Source: Sialis fuliginosa
Lineage: Eukaryota; Arthropoda; Insecta; Megaloptera; Sialidae
Reading direction: 5' to 3'
Assembly (NCBI GenBank): GCA_961205875.1
Contig: OY540817.1
Location: 8,839,001-8,903,000, forward strand
DNA: 64,000 nucleotides
Made by a program: the position numbers and the translations under genes. Every line of letters begins with the position of its first letter. Position 1 is the stretch's first letter. This document shows positions 46,676 through 57,566 of the stretch, one piece after another. The notes under the pieces were generated by a model that did no database searches, was not told the DNA's origin, and saw only the letters and a list, made by a program, of their open reading frames with translations.

Positions 46676-46829
46676 TCGTTATTTTACCTTTCTTGGAAGT
46701 GAAATATTTCTTTATATTTAAATTTTCAATCAATATATTTCAAAATATTTAATTGTTTGATCAAATATTTGAAAGAGACGTGATCATAGTAACCTAAATT
46801 AATAAAATATTCAAACCGTAGATTATAGA
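46676..46829 (-). repeat. Dispersed repeat C, copy 2
   Basis: Aligns with 19408-19594 (TTTACCTTTCTTGGAAGTGA, CATAGTAACCTAAATTAATA). On the minus strand it keeps the peptide form IENLNIKKYFTSKKGKITKL, part of a 116-codon stop-free run (46383-46733). Confidence 0.55.
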
Positions 46830-47221
46830 AACAAAACACGATTTGATAAACGATTTTTTTAGTCTGATGTTAAATCTTAAGTTTTCATAAAATATGAATA
46901 GTTACGAACACCCACTATTTAACTATTGATGAAAACCGCATTAAAATCGCACCAGTAATTTTCGAGTTTACCTGTAACATGTAGAAAATAGAACTTCCTT
47001 TTATAGAAGTGGAGATATACTCTATAGGTAACTTGTTAATTATTACTACAAAGCTTTGTAGTATTTCTTTTTGCTGGGGTGGATTAACATTTAAATAAAT
47101 AATCTATTTAAACTTTGACCAATTATGATATACAAAACGTCAAACACACAAAAAGTTAAATGAATTATATTCCAAAGTATTATGAGTAATAGAAACAAAA
47201 TTCACAATTTTATTTATATTA

Positions 47222-47440
47222 CAAGTCTTGAGGCTTCCGCGGTGGTCTTGATATAGATCTTGGCTTCTGGGTGTAAGCCGCGTCATTTTGGTTGTGTTAT
47301 CGGCCAACGTTTCGTCACACATTGCAGTGGACATCTTCAGGGCTCTTCTAAAAGTGCTTTTAGAAGAGCCCTGAAGATGTCCAAAACGTTGCCCGATAAC
47401 ACGACCAAAATGACGCGGCTTACACCCAGAAGCCAAGATC
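47222..47440. mobile_element. Head-to-head palindrome of a Penelope-like end
   Basis: Two copies of the sequence seen at 16658-16781 meet head to head. The arms are 47256-47354 and 47357-47440, around a 2-bp centre inside CTTCTAAAAGTGCTTTTAGA. The outer part ACAAGTCTTGAGGCTTCCGC occurs only on the left. The arms differ in length, so the two copies did not stay identical. Penelope-like elements are known to form such inverted junctions, but the family call is tentative. Fossil; no complete gene. Confidence 0.6.
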
Positions 47441-47713
47441 TTTATTTATATTATTTTTATTTAAATTATTATATTACATTTACCCCCACTTTATATTTTT
47501 TATGGACGTTATAAAAAATGTAAAAAAATCAACTGAATTAAACATTAGAAAGTTTTAATTATTTTGAAATATTGTACATGTTAAAACATACAAAAAGATG
47601 TATTTTTTATTATGTCTATGTCATTAAAAAAAACGTAGTATTCAAATTAAAAACAAATAAAGTACATTCTTAAATAGAAAAGCACGTAATAAAAGCTTCT
47701 ACAAAAAACTTAC

Positions 47714-47751
47714 CAAACGTCAAACGTGTAAATGAAAGAATATGTGCTTAC
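47714..47751 (-). other. Candidate RS-exon (38 nt) after recursive splice site 2
   Basis: On the minus strand it begins GTAAGCACATATTCTTTC right after the acceptor and ends at CGTTTG|GTAAGTTTTT, a second donor. Entered from a phase-1 exon it meets a TGA after ten codons. An RS-exon that carries a stop and is skipped by use of the regenerated donor is the known arrangement. Inferred from motifs only. Confidence 0.35.
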
Positions 47752-47775
47752 CTGAAAAAAAACAATACAATTAAA
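47750..47775 (-). promoter_or_regulatory. Candidate recursive splice site (ratchet point) 2
   Basis: The minus strand reads TTAATTGTATTGTTTTTTTT then CAG|GTAAGC, with the junction between 47752 and 47751. The twelve bases TTTTTTCAGGTAAGC-like at the core are the same as at 677/676, and a GTAAGT donor follows 38 nt later, as at the first site. It lies 8.25 kb downstream of the donor of the exon at 56003 and 47 kb upstream of site 1. Confidence 0.5.
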
Positions 47776-49910
47776 AACTAATTTTAAAACCTGGGACGTT
47801 ACTATATAACTATAGTTTTCAGTGGAATTTAAAACTTTTTCATTTAAAATCCTCTTCACTTGTATACAAAAGACAAAATGTAAAAAACCTTAATAGTAAT
47901 TAGTTATATATTATAATTACAGACATAGAGTAGAGAATTAGTTCTCGTCTAGTACACGGAGAAATCTCAGTTTCGTGTAAATAAAAAAAATACATTTAAG
48001 AAGTGAAACTTCTTTAGCGAGCTAGTGAATTGGAATGACCTCGAAAAGTTTTAAAATATGACAGGTTTTCAAGATGAAACACTAAGGAGAATGGTTAATG
48101 AAAACAAAAGAAGTTTTATTTCATGGGTGAGGCATACTCCACTTTTTTCTATCAATTCTTAAGTAAAGAAAGAAACAAAGATATTTTAATATAGTTAACA
48201 AATATTCTGTATATATAACTTCAACTATTTATTATAAAGGTTAACATTTTTTATGCTACAGTTACAAAGTAATTAATTTACATTACAAAAAGTAGCATAA
48301 TAATACAATATTTTATAAGAAAATGAAAAATTCATATAGTATTTTTAAATCAAGCAGTTTTTTATAGATACTTTTAGTCATTGTTGGTTCCTATCTGAAT
48401 ATAATTTAGACACGTGTCACCATTTTACTCCCAACTAACAAAAAGTTTAATTATTCTTTGTCTTGTACCACCAAAAAAATTAAGTAAAACAAAGTTTTTT
48501 ATCTTTCATGAAACGCCACTGCAAGAATATACTGTATATTATCTAAAAACGAATAATGTTGCCCTGTATGCAAATAATTTGTTATTAATACACCTCCAGA
48601 GGCAACAGCTAATACATACATATAGTATATGATGTTTATAAATAACGTTTAGATGTAATTAGTAGATAGCATACGGCAGATTTAAAGTACACACGTTTTT
48701 GGTACTATATTGTATGATAAAATAAAACAAAATTTTAATATTCAACACAACGTTAAATGTATGTGTGTAATAGCAATAACTTTGTTCTCATTATGACAGA
48801 GATACAAACAAAAATATGAAATTAACATTTTATTAAATTCAGTACTGGAATAATTTATAAGCAGAATCATATTCCGGGAAACTAATTTCACAAAATTCTT
48901 TTTTTAATATTATTGTTATATCTATGTGGCTATATTTCATGAAAATATTAACAATACACTGCTTTAAACGGTTCGTTATAACGAAAAAATGGTAAGAACA
49001 TAAATTTAAGATAATATAGGGATTAATTTGAATGAAATTTGTGTGTCTGTCTGTCAGTCTGTAAATGCTCTACATCCAAAACGATGAAACATAAAAACGT
49101 GATATTTGAAACTCAAAGTTTTTGTATATTACATAAAAAATAATGAAAATTAATATTTATAAAGTAATTTATGATGTTCCTTCTTATTTTCTTATTTTTA
49201 AATTGATATTTCTATGAAAAGTAAAACTAAATTTTAAAATTTGACTAAAAATTTATGAAATTTCGATTTCGTTAGAAGTATGTTTATTATAATGTAGAAT
49301 TTTAGAATCATAAATAAAAAACTAATAATCACGGCTATACCAAGAAGCCAAGAAAAACATAGATATAATAAAAGCATACAAGTAAATAGTTATGTTTCTC
49401 TTATTCGCACTCTTTCAAAAATAATTTGAAAATTCAGGAATTGATAAGAGTAAACATACGTTTCCGGTTTAGTGATTACGTTTAAAAAATTGTTTGAAAA
49501 TATTATTGTCTATAAATTATGTCACATTAATTTTATTCTATCTTTTATGTCTGTTCAGTCTTAATATTACGTATAAGAAAGTCCCGTAGCTCCCATGGCA
49601 GATGTTTTAAATTTGTTACGTCATTAATTTAATGTACTTTATATATATTCAAAATTGTTAAGAAAAATTTTAACTTAAAGACAGAAAAATAAAATTATCA
49701 TATTATATTTTGATATAATATGATTATTTTATTATGTATAAAATATGCTTCTGTATAATGATGTATAAAAAAGTATTGTGCTAGCCAAAGCAATTTATTT
49801 TATATAGTCAGCATATAAATACATATTAATTCCTTCGATGTTCATATTAACATCTTCTCTTTCTCTTCTGAGTGTTAATTAATTAATTGCAAAACATACA
49901 ATCATCATCA
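47776..49910. other. AT-rich stretch with a LINE-tail scrap
   Basis: 49035-49110 (GTGTGTCTGTCTGTCAGTCT, CCAAAACGATGAAAC) has the composition of a non-LTR tail. No gene is seen in the rest. Confidence 0.4.
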
Positions 49911-50211
49911 TGGGTGTCCACTGTTTTTTAAAAATAAAATTCCCTGAGTACAATTCAAAATTCCCTGACCACTATAGGCTCAGGGGCAAGAAGTGATCAA
50001 GAGGCCCCAGAATGTGAAAAAAAAATTTGAAAACCTTTTTTTGCTCATCAACTTAAATTTATACACTTTTTCTTCTTCACTGACTTCCCAGATATAATAA
50101 ATTCACTGACTTTCCAAAAAAAATTTGAAAAATTCCCTGACTTTTCAGAATTTTAAAGAAATTCCCTGACCACTTTAGGTTTCCCTGACTTTCCAGAAAG
50201 TGGACACCCTG
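49911..50211. mobile_element. hAT-type MITE, GGGTGTCCACT termini, about 300 bp
   Basis: TGGGTGTCCACTGTTT on the left and, inverted, CAGGGTGTCCACTTTCTGGA on the right match the widespread CAGGGTGTCCA hAT end. AATTCCCTGAC is repeated five or more times below the ends. Flanks ATCATCA(T) and ATCATATC are similar, in keeping with a worn 8-bp duplication. Confidence 0.75.
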
Positions 50212-50713
50212 ATCATATCTACTGAATCCTCAAGGCAAAATACCAACGAATAAATTCAAAACCAGTCAAGCCTAAAATCCGTAACGGGAATTCGGCACTC
50301 GCACACGACACAGCAGTATAAGGGATAAGTGATGCGAAACTCCCTTACATAATCTACTACAGTCTGGTGCGTTACAAAGTCGACACGTGCATATAATTAC
50401 GGCAATATCTCATCTTTACTGAAAAGCGGTTGTCGGTCTATAGGTAAGGTGTATTATAAATTACAGCGGCCAGCAATAAATCCCTGAAATTTAATCATCC
50501 CCACCATCGCCGCAGGAACAATTGATGCGATGTAAGCAACGGAGAAACCCAGACAATTCACGCAATCTGTGGTCCAGTATGTTCTCTCGCGTCTTATTAA
50601 CCCCTAAGTAGACTCGTATATTATTGTTATATAAATACACAAGCCAGATGCTTTACACGCTGAGTATATATTGGGAGCGTTCACCTCTGACCAAAAAACG
50701 GAACAACGAGCTT
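50212..50713. other. Balanced-composition island, possible regulatory region
   Basis: 50265-50640 is about 375 bp of low-bias, non-repetitive sequence (GAATTCGGCACTCGCACACG, CCCACCATCGCCGCAGGAAC) with a CTATAG|GTAAGG donor-like site at 50447. No frame is open across it. It could be an enhancer or untranslated exon of the host gene; function unproven. Confidence 0.3.
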
Positions 50714-50987
50714 TGATTGGTTGATTCATGGAATTCTGGTGGAATGTACCAGAAATTAAAAGAATGTCATTTTTTAAGCATGTAAGGAAGTGAGAAAGAA
50801 GTAACTAGAAAGCGATAGAAACTAGTGACCAGGCTAACCAAAGAACTTTTATGTTCATCAAATGTTGAGCGTTTCTACCAGAACACTCTTTCTGGTTACT
50901 TCTTTCTCACTCCCTTACACGCTTAAAAAATGACATTCTTTAAATTTCTGGTACATTCCACTAGAAATTCCATGAATCAACCAAATC
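50714..50987. mobile_element. Foldback element with 100-bp arms
   Basis: Arms 50714-50812 and 50888-50987 are reverse complements with few differences (GGTTGATTCATGGAATT, GGAATGTACCAGAAATT, AATGTCATTTTTTAAGC, GTGAGAAAGAAGTAAC). The left arm is preceded by GGGAGCGTTCACCTCTGACC, a motif seen at DNA-transposon ends; the matching part on the right is lost. No coding sequence. Confidence 0.75.
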
Positions 50988-51365
50988 CTGTCAAAAAAGA
51001 AAACTCCTAAAAACCTATTATATGTAATCTAAGGGTAAAAAACATTATAGAGAAATTTTTCATACTCCAAAAGTTTATCCCGATCCCAAAATATAAAAAG
51101 GTTTTCTATATAGTAGCAATATGTACAATAATAATATACTCGAGAAATCACGGCTTTCTAAGGGCAACAATTCCAAATTTGAGGATTTTAGCTCATTTTT
51201 ATTATACTTCTAGTTTTTATAACTCACGCATTGAAAATTTGTATACAAACAACATTGACAACTGGGCAGAATATGAATTGTGACGTCACAAACGCATTAA
51301 TCAATCACGTCAATTTGTTCAATATTATTATATTTTTTGGCCTAATCTTTGCAATTATGTCAAAA
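50988..51365. other. AT-rich spacer
   Basis: No gene or repeat partner recognised. Confidence 0.4.
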
Positions 51366-51772
51366 AATATCTGCCAAGTAAATGCACAATGCTTCCTCGT
51401 GCTAAATTCACCAAAGGTAGTTAATTATTCTACAATATTTAAATAAAAACCGATAGTTTTTATATAAATTGCCTGGAATTGGTTAACCATTTAATTTTTA
51501 TACAATTTTACTAAAAAATATTAGTTCAAAATTTTTCTTAAAACGCACCTGAATATTTTTTCATATATTTTTAATTTTTTGGAAATTTCAGTCTAAATCT
51601 AAAATGCAAATGTCAAAATGACATTTAAAACGTCAAAATGACATTTAATATATCCAAGCAATATCAATTTAGAAAAACAAAACACGAATTTTTAAAATAA
51701 ATTGAGATAAATCTTTGTAAGGGAATATTTTACAACAAACGTTGTAGACCCATATTATAGGAAATTTAATGT
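51366..51772 (-). repeat. Unclassified dispersed repeat, copy 3 (partial)
   Basis: ATCTGCCAAGTAAATGCACA through AAAGGTAGTT, TAAAACGCACCTGAATATTT, TGTCAAAATGACATTTAA and ATTATAGGAAATT matches 3172-3550. A 19-bp segment holding GTCAAAATGACATTTAA is duplicated in tandem here. The part facing the CGAAGATAC end is missing. A short scrap (AACAATTTAAATAAAAACCG) also lies at 52791. Confidence 0.65.
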
Positions 51773-54392
51773 CAATAGATATATGGATTTTTAAAGTTAT
51801 AATTAAAATTCTATAATGGTTACAAATTGTCATTCCTCACTTGAAAACCATTAAAGCAATGTATAAAAAAACAATAAATATACTTTTTCAATTGTCGAAT
51901 GAAATGTCACTACCGTTTAACGAGTATCTTTAACATCCGGTTTAATAGTAATTCCACAGGTATCTGCATTCCACTAATACAATACTAGAATCATTTTCAA
52001 TGAGTGTAATAGACGCTCTCAAAGTTGTTAATAAATTGAACACTTTCAATTGCTAGGCAACCGATAATGCACACTTAAAGGGTAAGCTGTTTTGCCCCTT
52101 ATCAACATTTATAAAAGGTCGTTATTAATGTTTTCGTCACTTGCATCTGTGCCTTTATTGTTTGCTTTTATTTACTCTATGGATGTTAGTTTCTGGCACG
52201 AATTGTTTTACAAACACGCTAACAAAATATGTAGTAAAAGAATAATTGCTTGTAAGAAACACAATAAAGAGTGTAAATTAATATCTGTTTTTATTTGTTT
52301 TCTTGTGTTCCGTCAAATAAGAAGATAGATTTATTTTATTACAAAAGAACATATCCATAAATAAAAACTTTGTAATGTTATTGAAAATAATATAATACAC
52401 TTGAATTATGATTAAGCGGATAAAATTCCATATTATGTACTTTCTTAAGTTTAGAAAAAAATGTTTCATATAAAAGTTGTTTGGATTTAAAATCGGGAAA
52501 ATGGCATTTTGGTGGACGTTTTTAAGATAAACTATTATTTTTTAGATAGAAACGGAATCTGATTTTATGGTAACAAAATTCAACATTTAGTACGATTTCC
52601 ATTTTCTATTACGATTTTCCAAAATAATTTCAAAAAACTTGACAGAAATCGAAAAATGTCTATTTAAATCTAATAAAACTTATTATATCAGAATGTTTTT
52701 ATTGCCTTTTTTCCGCCTAGATAAATTTAAATAAACAAATTTTTTCTAAGATTTCATAAACTTTTTTTTTTTTGTAAACCTGTGTTATTAAACAATTTAA
52801 ATAAAAACCGATAGTGGAAAATTCACTATAATATTAATAAGTAAATAAATCCAGTAAACTAGACAATTCCATTAACACATACAATCAACCCCAAATAAGT
52901 TTGAGCGCCTTCAACAAAACCAATTAGCATTCGAATGCAGTACAAAACCTATTACTTCACATAATAGAAATAAATCGATACAGTGAACAGAGCAAATATG
53001 AATAGTGGAAAATAACAATGTACGGAAAACAATCATCAAATGAAAATAACGTTCTATCGGTTAACCCTCCGCTGCGTCAATAATCAATCAATTAAAACGG
53101 ACACATCAAAGTCTCGCTTGAACACTGGATCTGGATTAAATTGAATGCATACCCACCAACATCACCTTAAACTTGCTCTATCTTCCTTCCCTTTCGTGAT
53201 GTTTGCTTAGTTTCTACATACCAGGGATACTGAACTTATTATTATGAAGCTAATACAATGTCATTGTTACATAAAATTATAAATTGTAAATTATATGTAA
53301 CAATTCTTTGATGTTTTTTTTTCTCAACCTTTACAGTATTTTGGCCTGAAAAATAGTGATGATAAAATACATATAAAAAACCATTGTTACTTTTTAATAA
53401 AATAAATAAAATTTAAAAACAATTTTTCAACTTCTAAATTTTCGTGAATTTTCAACTTTTTTTACGCAATTATTGGTCTATTTTATTTGATTGTTTTAGT
53501 TTAACGCGTTTTAGAAAATTATGGAACATATCCCTAATTTTGTCTTCTTTTGTGCGATTTCTTATACGCGATTTGCTCTGAATCGTATCTACCGCGTAAA
53601 AAGAGACCCTACACGGGTAGAAAAAAACAATATTTTCTTAATATATTCTTTAAATACAAAAAAATATTGTTTCTTTTTAAAGCAATACTGTCGGACGAAA
53701 ATAACGTTTTCGTTATACATAAAACAAGATTTTCTTAACCCGTCACTTTTCTACCTGTGTACTATTATCTATTAAAGTCAATTACCCAATTTCTACAAAA
53801 AACATATGAAATAATTATCAAATTGCCTTTTTCAGACGGAAATATTGAAATTTTTTTTAAAAAATTCACGTTTTTGGATACCCAGATTTAGCATTATTGA
53901 GGAAAAATGAGAAATTCATAAAATAGTCGTTTAAACATGTATAATGTATAAGTAGATATATGAAGTGCATTAAAATCAGTGAGATATATCTCGCGTTATT
54001 CCCTTGTCAATCTCGATCACGTGTACAAGACAAGACAGCTTACATTTCCGTCGAAGCGAGAATATCGATTGTAAATACGATATGAGACGAAGCATATTTT
54101 AACCTTAGGCTCCTTTCACACTATACGGTTTTGACCGTACCAACAATATCCGAATGAGCAAGTTGTTCACACTATATGATTTTTATACAGAAACAAGTGA
54201 TAATGAACCGGGAAACTTTTCGTAGCATTTCTATCTTTGTAGATATCAAGAAATTTGTCCCACAGCACAAGTCTGGTTTGCACAAAAGTATAATTAAAAA
54301 TTCTTCATCAATATCTGACATTATATAAATAAGTAATAAATAAATTAACCAAAAATGATCGTTTAAGAAATAACTTTAAATATACATACGGT
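51773..54392. other. AT-rich stretch, no gene seen
   Basis: GGTTAACCCTCCGCTGCGTC at 53060 looks like a lone TTAA-flanked piggyBac-style end, and CCTTTCACACTATACGGTTT at 54111 resembles another DNA-element end; neither has a partner. No gene recognised. Confidence 0.4.
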
Positions 54393-54635
54393 AACATATT
54401 ATTTGCGCGAACTAAAGAAGACCCTTTGATAATAAATTGTTTATTTTGTTTTCAATAATTAACTTTTATATTTAAACAGAACAAAATTATTTTTTGTTCT
54501 GTTTCGTTTTTGTAGGTGTTGATAAGTTATTATTACAATAATAACTAACCGTGATTGTACTTAATTCAACTATATTAAAAAATCCTAAACAATAATTCCA
54601 TAGTCCACGCAAGCGAAGCCGCGGGTACACTTAGT
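54393..54635 (-). mobile_element. LINE-tail family B, second copy
   Basis: The reverse complement begins ACTAAGTGTACCCGCGGCTT then CGCTTGCGTGGACTATGGAA, the intact form of the start that is degraded at 16003, and then follows that copy for about 240 bp to AATATGTT. Confidence 0.7.
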
Positions 54636-55474
54636 TAATACATATACCTAGTAATGATATTTTCTCATTTACTGTCTTTTTTTTAGTTTTATATTTTATT
54701 TAAAAATACAAAACAAATATTTAAGATAATTGATGTTTATTTAAAAAAAATTAAACTGACGAATAAGATTAAAAGAATTTTTCAATAAATAAATGGGTAG
54801 TCGATTTCACATTCTAAAATTTTTTTTTTGATTAAAATACAAAAAATAAAGTAAATTAGTTACTATTTTTAAATGACTTATTTTATATTCACTCACTCGA
54901 AACTACTTGTTGAATACCACTGTGATTTGGTCAGTCTATCAGGTACATTATACAGGTTAGATCTACAGGCAGGCTTAATCTGCAGTATCCATACAATCCA
55001 TCAAAGGAAATCTGATGATACATTGTAGCAGCCAATTCGGGTATATGCATTGTACTTTTGATGCTTTGTCGAACGAAAGGTAATACGTATTTATATTAAT
55101 AATGTTATTTGTTGTAATCTTATGGGTCATTGATACAGGCTGATGGGAAAGTCGGTTACTGATTTTATTTTGCTATTAAATAAATAAGATCACACTTTTC
55201 TTTTTCTTCAATGCTTTTCTTATCAGCTGGATCATCTTCTTTTCTGACAGCTCTGCATGTATTTCTTTATATTATGTGTGTGTGTTTGTAGGATGCACAT
55301 GGACACAAGATAGTAAAGTAATATGCTAATGGGCCGATCATAGCACGTTTTGACGTACAGAGAAACCATGTTAATATTTAATAGGAATAGTTTTTTTTTT
55401 CTAAATTCTTTAATAATATATTTGCGGTTCTATGGTAAAACTAGATATGCCATTTTTCGGTGGTTTAAATGCTT
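54636..55474. other. AT-rich stretch, no gene seen
   Basis: A (TG)n-like run lies at 55278-55287. No gene recognised. Confidence 0.4.
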
Positions 55475-55620
55475 CATCGCAATATCGAAGATACGAGAAA
55501 CTTTGTGATCATTTTAGAATGAAACAAAAAAAATGTTCTCCAATTTCAAAATTTTAATTTGATATATCCGTTTCACGTCAAGACAAACACTTTGCGTTCC
55601 GTGTCTGTCTGTCCGTCCGT
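55475..55620 (+). repeat. Unclassified dispersed repeat, copy 4 (end only)
   Basis: TATCGAAGATACGAGAAACT, TTGTGATCATTTTAGAATGA and GTCAAGACAAACACTTTGC match the start of 43716-44370, then break off in GTCTGTCTGTCCGTCCGTG. Confidence 0.6.
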
Positions 55621-56002
55621 GATGAAATGTAACTGTAATATAGCATGCGATAGACTATAGACCGTATATGACGCGAAGTGTTCTTCCAAAAAAATCTATC
55701 GTTTGTTTTGGAGAATGTTGTCTAACACATAGAAATGAATGTTAGTGACAATATTTTCCAAAAACTATCAAAACATTTTTATCTTCCACACATATTCAAA
55801 AGTATCGATGAAAAAATTGAAAACTATTAGAAGGCTTTCGCTGTTTTTTTCTCTAAAATAGGAAACATTAGAATTATGAACATTAAAACCACGCGAGTGC
55901 CTATGTAAAAATAATATAAAAACATTTTTTAATTCTTCGGACGTTCGTGTATCATGATTATTATTATTATAGTACAAGAAAATCAGTATTGTGTAAACCT
56001 AC

Positions 56003-56114
56003 CCCGAAAATCCATGGTCATTTGGGCGTCGTAAATGTGCCTACCCTGGTTGCCACGGGGCAAGTTCCTTTCCTCACAGTAATCCCTATTCGGTGAGGGG
56101 TGTGATGTAACTGG
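56003..56114 (-). CDS. Coding-like internal exon of an unrecognised minus-strand gene
   Basis: On the minus strand CCTAATTTTTTATATACAG (branch-like CTAAT, T-rich tract, AG) precedes 112 nt ending in TTTTCGGG|GTAGGTTT. The frame entered at phase 0 is open for 37 codons and leaves at phase 1. Its peptide contains HPSPNRDYCEERN and GRHIYDAQMTMDFRG: hydrophilic, with one Cys and balanced amino-acid use. The exon is much richer in G+C than its flanks. No membrane segment or known domain is recognised. A second frame is open for 31 codons, so frame choice rests on full openness. Downstream on the same strand are two recursive-splice-like sites, which fits a very long following intron. An unrecognised non-repetitive pseudo-exon is the alternative. 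Confidence 0.55.
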
Positions 56115-57390
56115 CTGTATATAAAAAATTAGGTCTAAAAATATATATATAAAAAAAAAACCAGTAACCAACTTTCCCACCATCTTGTATTTGTTGATGA
56201 ATCGTTATATGACATATCCATTTTATTCACGAAAGAAATTTATTTCCGAACTTTAAATTAGAACTCGAGATTCAGTAAATTTAACCTTTAGAGTGTATCA
56301 ACACGGCCAACTATGAAAACATTTTTTTTCTTACATCATTTCTGCTTTTATAATAGAAAATGTGTTTCAGCATAAAATAATTTTCATAACGGCAGATTAT
56401 GTACATGTTTTTAATTTCTTTTTCTACTTGGTTCTTTTGTATACTGAAGTTTTCCATTTTACACTTAACTAGATGTTGTTTTAATTATTACACTGTAAGT
56501 GGTTCTGCAGTAAATGTAGAAAAAAACACCAGTGAGAATAATTTTAAGAAATAAAAGCAATGACAAAAAACAAGATTCCAAAGAAAACAAATATAAATTT
56601 AAGGTTACCTATCAAAAAAAATAAATGGATGTGATTTGTATTTTTTGTTTTCATTTCTTTTTGTATTTATAGAAATTTTCGAGGTAATTGTGTGATAATT
56701 CAGAGAAAACAGATAACATATGTTCGCAGTTCAATTGACCGAATTGAACATTTATTTTTTGTTCAATTAAATGTAACGAATTGTAGTCTTTATTAAAGAA
56801 AATTATATAATATTTTGCCAGTTGTTAAAAATGTAACAAACTTCAGCTTCTCATTAAAACCATAGACTATAGCTACTTTTATAAAGAATAATAACGAGAA
56901 TTGTATAAAACTTATAATTATTCAAAAGTTTTTTTTTAACAATGAAGTATTATGTATAGACAAACTTTTATTTTATTTGGAATTTCAAAACAAACTTGGT
57001 ATATACTATTTTAAAAATATTATTTATAATTTACAATTCAACTCAAATAGGGTAAGCTATTGATACGTGACTTAAATCGGTGAGGTCAAAAAATGAACTA
57101 TGAAATGTGTTTAATTAAATAATTCACTATTTCCATATTTCAATTTCATTTTTATTATTAAATTAAAAGAATTAAGAGATTTTTTTGAGCTGTAGTTTTT
57201 GATTCTTTCTACTGTAATAAGCACAAACTCCTAAATGAATATTATTGTAAATTCACTTATTTATTGAAAATAGCATCTATTCAGGTATTATGCGTGAATA
57301 ATATTCTTGTGTTTATTTAAAGAATTATATCAGTTATCAAGAACTAAGCGTTATACTAATTAGGCTTTTAATTTTATTAAAAAAATAAAT
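56115..57390. other. AT-rich stretch upstream of the exon
   Basis: After the acceptor region of the exon, no gene or repeat is recognised up to the telomere-like run. Confidence 0.4.
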
Positions 57391-57436
57391 AACCTAACCT
57401 AACCTAACCTAACCTAACCTAACCTAACCTAACCTA
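57391..57436 (-). repeat. Interstitial telomere-like repeat, (TTAGG)n
   Basis: Nine exact AACCT units plus a partial one (46 bp); the minus strand reads TTAGG, the ancestral arthropod telomere repeat. It follows an A-rich stretch (AAAAAAATAAAT). Such runs arise by break repair with telomerase or by insertion of telomere-associated sequence. Confidence 0.95.
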
Positions 57437-57566
57437 TATACGCAACAGTACATTTTATTGGTTGTTTTTTGAAGATAACCAACCATTTTTTCATATTTTT
57501 GATTAGTTAAGTATACTAATTTTCTTTATAAAAGAAATTAAATACTCTAATTGTTAAGCGAATATA

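Noticed and set aside
46383-46733. 116-codon minus-strand run.
   Set aside because: Mostly hydrophobic AT-driven sequence fused to the dispersed repeat C peptide; not a coherent protein.
53060-53090. TTAACCCTCCGCTGCGTC as a piggyBac-type end.
   Set aside because: No partner end, and the motif alone is too short to call an element.
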